Source: Muribaculaceae bacterium Isolate-104 (HZI) (GTDB lineage: Bacteria; Bacteroidota; Bacteroidia; Bacteroidales; Muribaculaceae). Taken from it: 64,000 bases of DNA. The notes under the pieces are model-generated. The model was not told the origin of the DNA and ran no database searches. It worked only from the letters and a program-made list of their open reading frames with translations. The position numbers were made by a program, and so were the translations under genes. This document shows, piece after piece, positions 61,175 to 64,000 of the stretch; the stretch's first letter is position 1; every line of letters starts with the position of its first letter. Location: the NCBI GenBank assembly GCA_003762715.1, contig RIBJ01000034.1:51306-115305 (forward strand). The letters are read 5' to 3'.

Positions 61175-62260
61175 TTACTTGGAACCAATTTCACGCACAG
61201 CTCCGGTAACGGGATCGAAGATCACGTATGCCGGAGTTTTTTTATCTGTAAAGATAGCCGGGTCAATACCGAACACTATGCCAAACTGAGCTATATCCGC
61301 ATTCAGGGAAGCAATTTCACGCCCGTTGAATGACGCTGTGAACACGCCCTCGCCCGGAATACAATATGCCAGCCCCCCCTTGGGAAACTTCTTCTCTTCG
61401 CCTTTGTCATTTACCGGCAACGAACCCTTGGCAACCACCCTGGTTTCAAGATAAACAGGCATACCGCTCAAATCCGTCACATCCACCGGTCCTTCTGTCG
61501 CACTTACTCGCGCAACAATGGTTTTACCGTCAGCCGCCTGAGGCACCACCTGATATGTCCGCACGGCAGTAGCTGTCTGGACAGTTCCCGTAAACATTGC
61601 GGTAAGCGCCGCTTCCTGTTTTTCAAGATTGTCAAGAGCAAGTTTCATAGCCTCGCCGTCGGCAGGCATCTGGTCAGCGTTGCCTGAAATTATATCATTG
61701 CGGCTCTGACGAAGCTCATATATCTTGGCTGCCGCCAGCTGGGCTCGCTTGGCGGTTGACTGGCTCTGCAGCATCTCAGCCGTCACAGCCTGTGCCGCAG
61801 CCGCAGTCTGGAGTATCGACGGTTTCATTGCCTCAGCCTGTGGGAGTGTCGGTGCCGGAGCCGGTGTATAGTCCTCGTCATTGACAGTCAGCGGGCAATT
61901 GTTGCCGTCAAGAATCATAAAGGGAGATGAGCCGCTTTTGAATTGAACAAGATAGCTTTCGTCACCGTCTGATATACCGGCGGTTGTAAGCGTTACTGAT
62001 TTAACCGACCACATGTCGCTCGGCTCAAGAATGGGGTCTATGTTCAGATACTTTTTCGAATAAAGGCGAAATTCTCCGGGCGTTTTTACTGTACGCAGAG
62101 CTTCTACTGTTACATTGACCGCTGTTTTGGGCAGAGTGTACACCAGTCCGTATTCATTCATTTTATTTGCCGTAAATTTCTGTGCCGACTGGGCGCATAC
62201 TCCCATAGTCGCAGCCGAAAAAAGCAGTGCCAGCAATATCCTGTTCATCTTGTACTCCAT
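61175..62260 (-). CDS. exported DUF4831-family protein
   Basis: At 361 residues with a signal peptide (MNRILLALLFSAATMGVCA; a four-codon longer start MEYK is possible). DUF4831 layout: TLPKTAVNVTVEALRTVKTPGEF, SKKYLNIDPI, and a central helical stretch with coiled-coil character (QTAAAAQAVTAEML...KIYELRQSRNDIISGNADQ), ending VYLETRVVAKGSLPVNDKGEE. Function unknown; Bacteroidota-specific. Start codon overlaps the stop of nnr, so co-translated. Confidence 0.85.
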   Translation of the reverse strand: MEYKMNRILLALLFSAATMGVCAQSAQKFTANKMNEYGLVYTLPKTAVNVTVEALRTVKTPGEFRLYSKKYLNIDPILEPSDMWSVKSVTLTTAGISDGDESYLVQFKSGSSPFMILDGNNCPLTVNDEDYTPAPAPTLPQAEAMKPSILQTAAAAQAVTAEMLQSQSTAKRAQLAAAKIYELRQSRNDIISGNADQMPADGEAMKLALDNLEKQEAALTAMFTGTVQTATAVRTYQVVPQAADGKTIVARVSATEGPVDVTDLSGMPVYLETRVVAKGSLPVNDKGEEKKFPKGGLAYCIPGEGVFTASFNGREIASLNADIAQFGIVFGIDPAIFTDKKTPAYVIFDPVTGAVREIGSK

Positions 62261-63789
62261 TATTTATTTTTCATAAGTGTTTTTATCGCCACGCCGACAT
62301 TGTCGGCTATATCGCCGGCGGTCACCCCATAGTCACCATGGGTTTCGGCGGCTATCTCTCCGGCAAGACCGTGTATGTAGGCTCCAATCAGTGCGCTCAC
62401 TTCCGGTTTATAGCCCTGCGCCATAAGGCCGGTTATTATTCCGGTAAGCACATCGCCGCTTCCCGGAGTAGCCATTGCCGGAGTACCAGTCGAATTAAAG
62501 TACACCTTGTAATCCGGACGCACAAGCGCGGTATAATGCCCCTTGAGCAATATGGTTATATTGTGATAGTGAGCCACGTCTATTGCCTTGAGCAGGCGCG
62601 CTTCATCTGTCGGACTCTCGCCAAACAGTCTGTCGAACTCACCTACATGCGGGGTTATGACCGACAACACAGGTATGTCTGACAGCATGGTCTGGCGTCG
62701 GGCAATACAATTCAGCGCATCCGCATCAAGAACCAGCGGACGTGTGCGCGACTGCAAAAACTGTTCAAGCGCGTTTATGGTTATTTCATGAGTTCCGATA
62801 CCGCAACCCACTCCTATAGCCGAATAATCATGCTCCGGTTTCATAGCTCCCGGCACCAGTTTGTTCCTGTCAGTATCCGCCACAAACATAGCTTCCGGCA
62901 CAGACGACTGCATAACCTCGTAGCCGCACATCGGAGCTTGTACAGTTACTTTTCCGGCTCCGGCACGCAACGCTCCCTTTGCTGCAAGAACCGCTGCCCC
63001 CATCATGCCGTAGCTGCCGGCAACAAGAAGAGCGGAGCCATAATCCGCTTTTGAAGAAAAATTGTTGCGCCGACGTAACAAAGACTTGACCTCGTGCCCC
63101 TCCACAAGATGAAAAATTGTAGGAGTGGAACGTATCACATCATGGTTGAGATTGATATCTATGGCTTTCCACTCGCCTACCAGCTCCGCGTTTTCTTTCA
63201 TAAAGAACGCAGGGCGCGGAAACTGCACTGTCAGAGTCAGGCTGGCATGCACAATGTTTCTGTTTACCGAATCGGCGCAGAGATCGCCGTTCATACCCGA
63301 TGGAACGTCAATTGAAACAACAGTGGCACCGCTTTCATTGATGTAGCGTACCAGCAGCATGAATCCTCCTGCAAGAGGATTATTCAGACCGCTTCCGAAA
63401 AGACCGTCCACAACAAGATATGACGAATTTAGTTCGGGAGCGGCGAAGTTGCCTGTCTCCTCCTTGAATTGTATTCCGGGAGCCTCCGCAATGAGCCTGT
63501 CGCGGCAGTCACGGCAGTCACGGCTGAGCTTGTTGCCGCCGATATTCAGCAGATACACCGAGGGCGAAAATCCCATAACGGCCAGGATTCTTGCCACAGC
63601 CAGAGCATCGGCACCGTTATTTCCGGGACCTGCAAAAACAACAACTGGTTTTGTCGGGCGCCAACGGGCTGCTATCTCCGAAGCAACGCCCTGAGCGACA
63701 CGATCTATAAGTTCCAGTGAACTCACTCCGTCTGTCTCCATTGTGCGCCGGTCTATGGCGCGAATATCTTCCGTGTTGAATATTCTCAT
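62260..63789 (-). CDS. nnr: bifunctional NAD(P)H-hydrate repair enzyme
   Basis: At 509 residues: N-terminal YjeF epimerase domain (residues ~1-215, VVFAGPGNNGADALAVARIL and DGLFGSGLNNPL) and C-terminal ADP-dependent (S)-NAD(P)H-hydrate dehydratase (NnrD) domain with ADALNCIA-type LDADALNCIARR, TPHVGEFDRLFG and the nucleotide motif GSGDVLTGIITGLMAQG. Repairs damaged NAD(P)HX. First gene of a two-gene operon with the DUF4831 gene. Minus-strand -7 box TAATTTTG at 63823-63830. Beyond it, to the window end, I see no gene. Confidence 0.95.
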   Translation of the reverse strand: MRIFNTEDIRAIDRRTMETDGVSSLELIDRVAQGVASEIAARWRPTKPVVVFAGPGNNGADALAVARILAVMGFSPSVYLLNIGGNKLSRDCRDCRDRLIAEAPGIQFKEETGNFAAPELNSSYLVVDGLFGSGLNNPLAGGFMLLVRYINESGATVVSIDVPSGMNGDLCADSVNRNIVHASLTLTVQFPRPAFFMKENAELVGEWKAIDINLNHDVIRSTPTIFHLVEGHEVKSLLRRRNNFSSKADYGSALLVAGSYGMMGAAVLAAKGALRAGAGKVTVQAPMCGYEVMQSSVPEAMFVADTDRNKLVPGAMKPEHDYSAIGVGCGIGTHEITINALEQFLQSRTRPLVLDADALNCIARRQTMLSDIPVLSVITPHVGEFDRLFGESPTDEARLLKAIDVAHYHNITILLKGHYTALVRPDYKVYFNSTGTPAMATPGSGDVLTGIITGLMAQGYKPEVSALIGAYIHGLAGEIAAETHGDYGVTAGDIADNVGVAIKTLMKNK

Positions 63790-63822
63790 ATCTGCTTAAT
63801 GCTGAGTTGAGGAAAGGTTTGA

Positions 63823-63830
63823 CAAAATTA
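63823..63830 (-). promoter_or_regulatory. -7 box of nnr
   Basis: Plus-strand CAAAATTA reads TAATTTTG, 34 bases upstream of the ATG. Confidence 0.5.
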
Positions 63831-64000
63831 CTAAACTATGTTCAAATACATGGTCAATATTGATACTCTTTTTCAGGGCTGGCGCATGAGATTTAACTCA
63901 AATTCAGTCAAAAATTCACCTGATTATGTGAAATAAACTTTCAGATATTGCATATATTGCTGAAGATGGATATATTAGAGGTATGCAAATAGAAATTTTC

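Noticed and set aside
1..64000. CRISPR arrays, integrase or transposase genes, prophage
   Set aside because: No regularly spaced repeats and no recombinase motifs were seen in any frame; the only mobile-like element is the non-coding inverted-repeat unit at 44027-44204.

Overview
The window reads as a chromosomal segment of a gut-type Bacteroidales bacterium, most likely a Muribaculaceae relative. Evidence: a short Bacteroides-type RpoD; many promoters with the Bacteroidota -7 box TAnnTTTG and almost no Shine-Dalgarno sequences; a TamB/TamL pair; NVEALA and 6-bladed-propeller lipoproteins; a T9SS-like C-terminal domain on a giant secreted protein; DUF4831 and DUF2027 proteins; a four-subunit 2-oxoacid:ferredoxin oxidoreductase; and PPi-dependent phosphofructokinase. 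Genus is inferred from gene style, not from a marker comparison. Most of the window is moderately GC-rich core genome; a few genes or gene ends are visibly AT-rich.

Layout. 1-5163: TamB (5' end cut off by the window) overlapping the lipoprotein TamL, an outer-membrane assembly pair. 5164-5593: a promoter-terminator pair that looks like a small RNA, a short direct repeat and a bidirectional terminator. 5594-10135: a 1513-residue secreted repeat protein with a variable-looking N-terminus and upstream repeats. 10742-11602: rpoD. 11694-21214: GH89 alpha-N-acetylglucosaminidase, DUF2807 protein, an AraC regulator beside a truncated cupin gene, a DUF6291-like orphan, and an ushA / GH3-beta-lactamase operon. 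21327-22076: an N-terminally deleted esterase. 22227-22396: two identical tRNA-Arg(ACG) genes. 22547-24477: an NVEALA / propeller-lipoprotein / exported-protein trio. 24521-26112: an ECF sigma factor overlapping an exported esterase. 26408-30436: cdsA, purM-like, mltF-like and a DUF3332 lipoprotein. 30509-35270: SGNH hydrolase, a LEA-like helical-repeat protein, an MFS transporter and a propeller lipoprotein preceded by a G10 tract. 35420-38349: a lone 2x[4Fe-4S] ferredoxin and the oxoacid:ferredoxin oxidoreductase operon. 38545-42218: mtaB, a glycosyltransferase and a DEAD-box helicase. 42357-49309: an acyl-CoA ligase, a 178-bp inverted-repeat (MITE-like) element that supplies the 3' end of an EFR1 flavodoxin-ferredoxin gene, a DUF2027/Smr protein and a tricorn-like S41 protease. 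49481-52604: propeller lipoprotein, DUF418 membrane protein and an AT-rich HTH/nuclease-like gene. 52746-63789: TPR/PD40 protein, floA, cstA, PHP phosphatase, M16-like protein, pfp, DUF805, DUF4831 and nnr.

The genes mainly serve envelope biogenesis and turnover (TamB/TamL, CdsA, MltF, GH3/NagZ-like, FloA, propeller lipoproteins), anaerobic energy metabolism (oxoacid:ferredoxin oxidoreductase, ferredoxins, PPi-PFK, CstA) and glycan foraging (GH89, GH3, SGNH). No CRISPR array, prophage or transposase is visible. The best leads are the possible small RNA, the G10 tract against a promoter, the MITE-like element that ends a gene, the NVEALA trio, the AT-rich nuclease-like gene, and two gene remnants that each keep a promoter fused to a C-terminal half.
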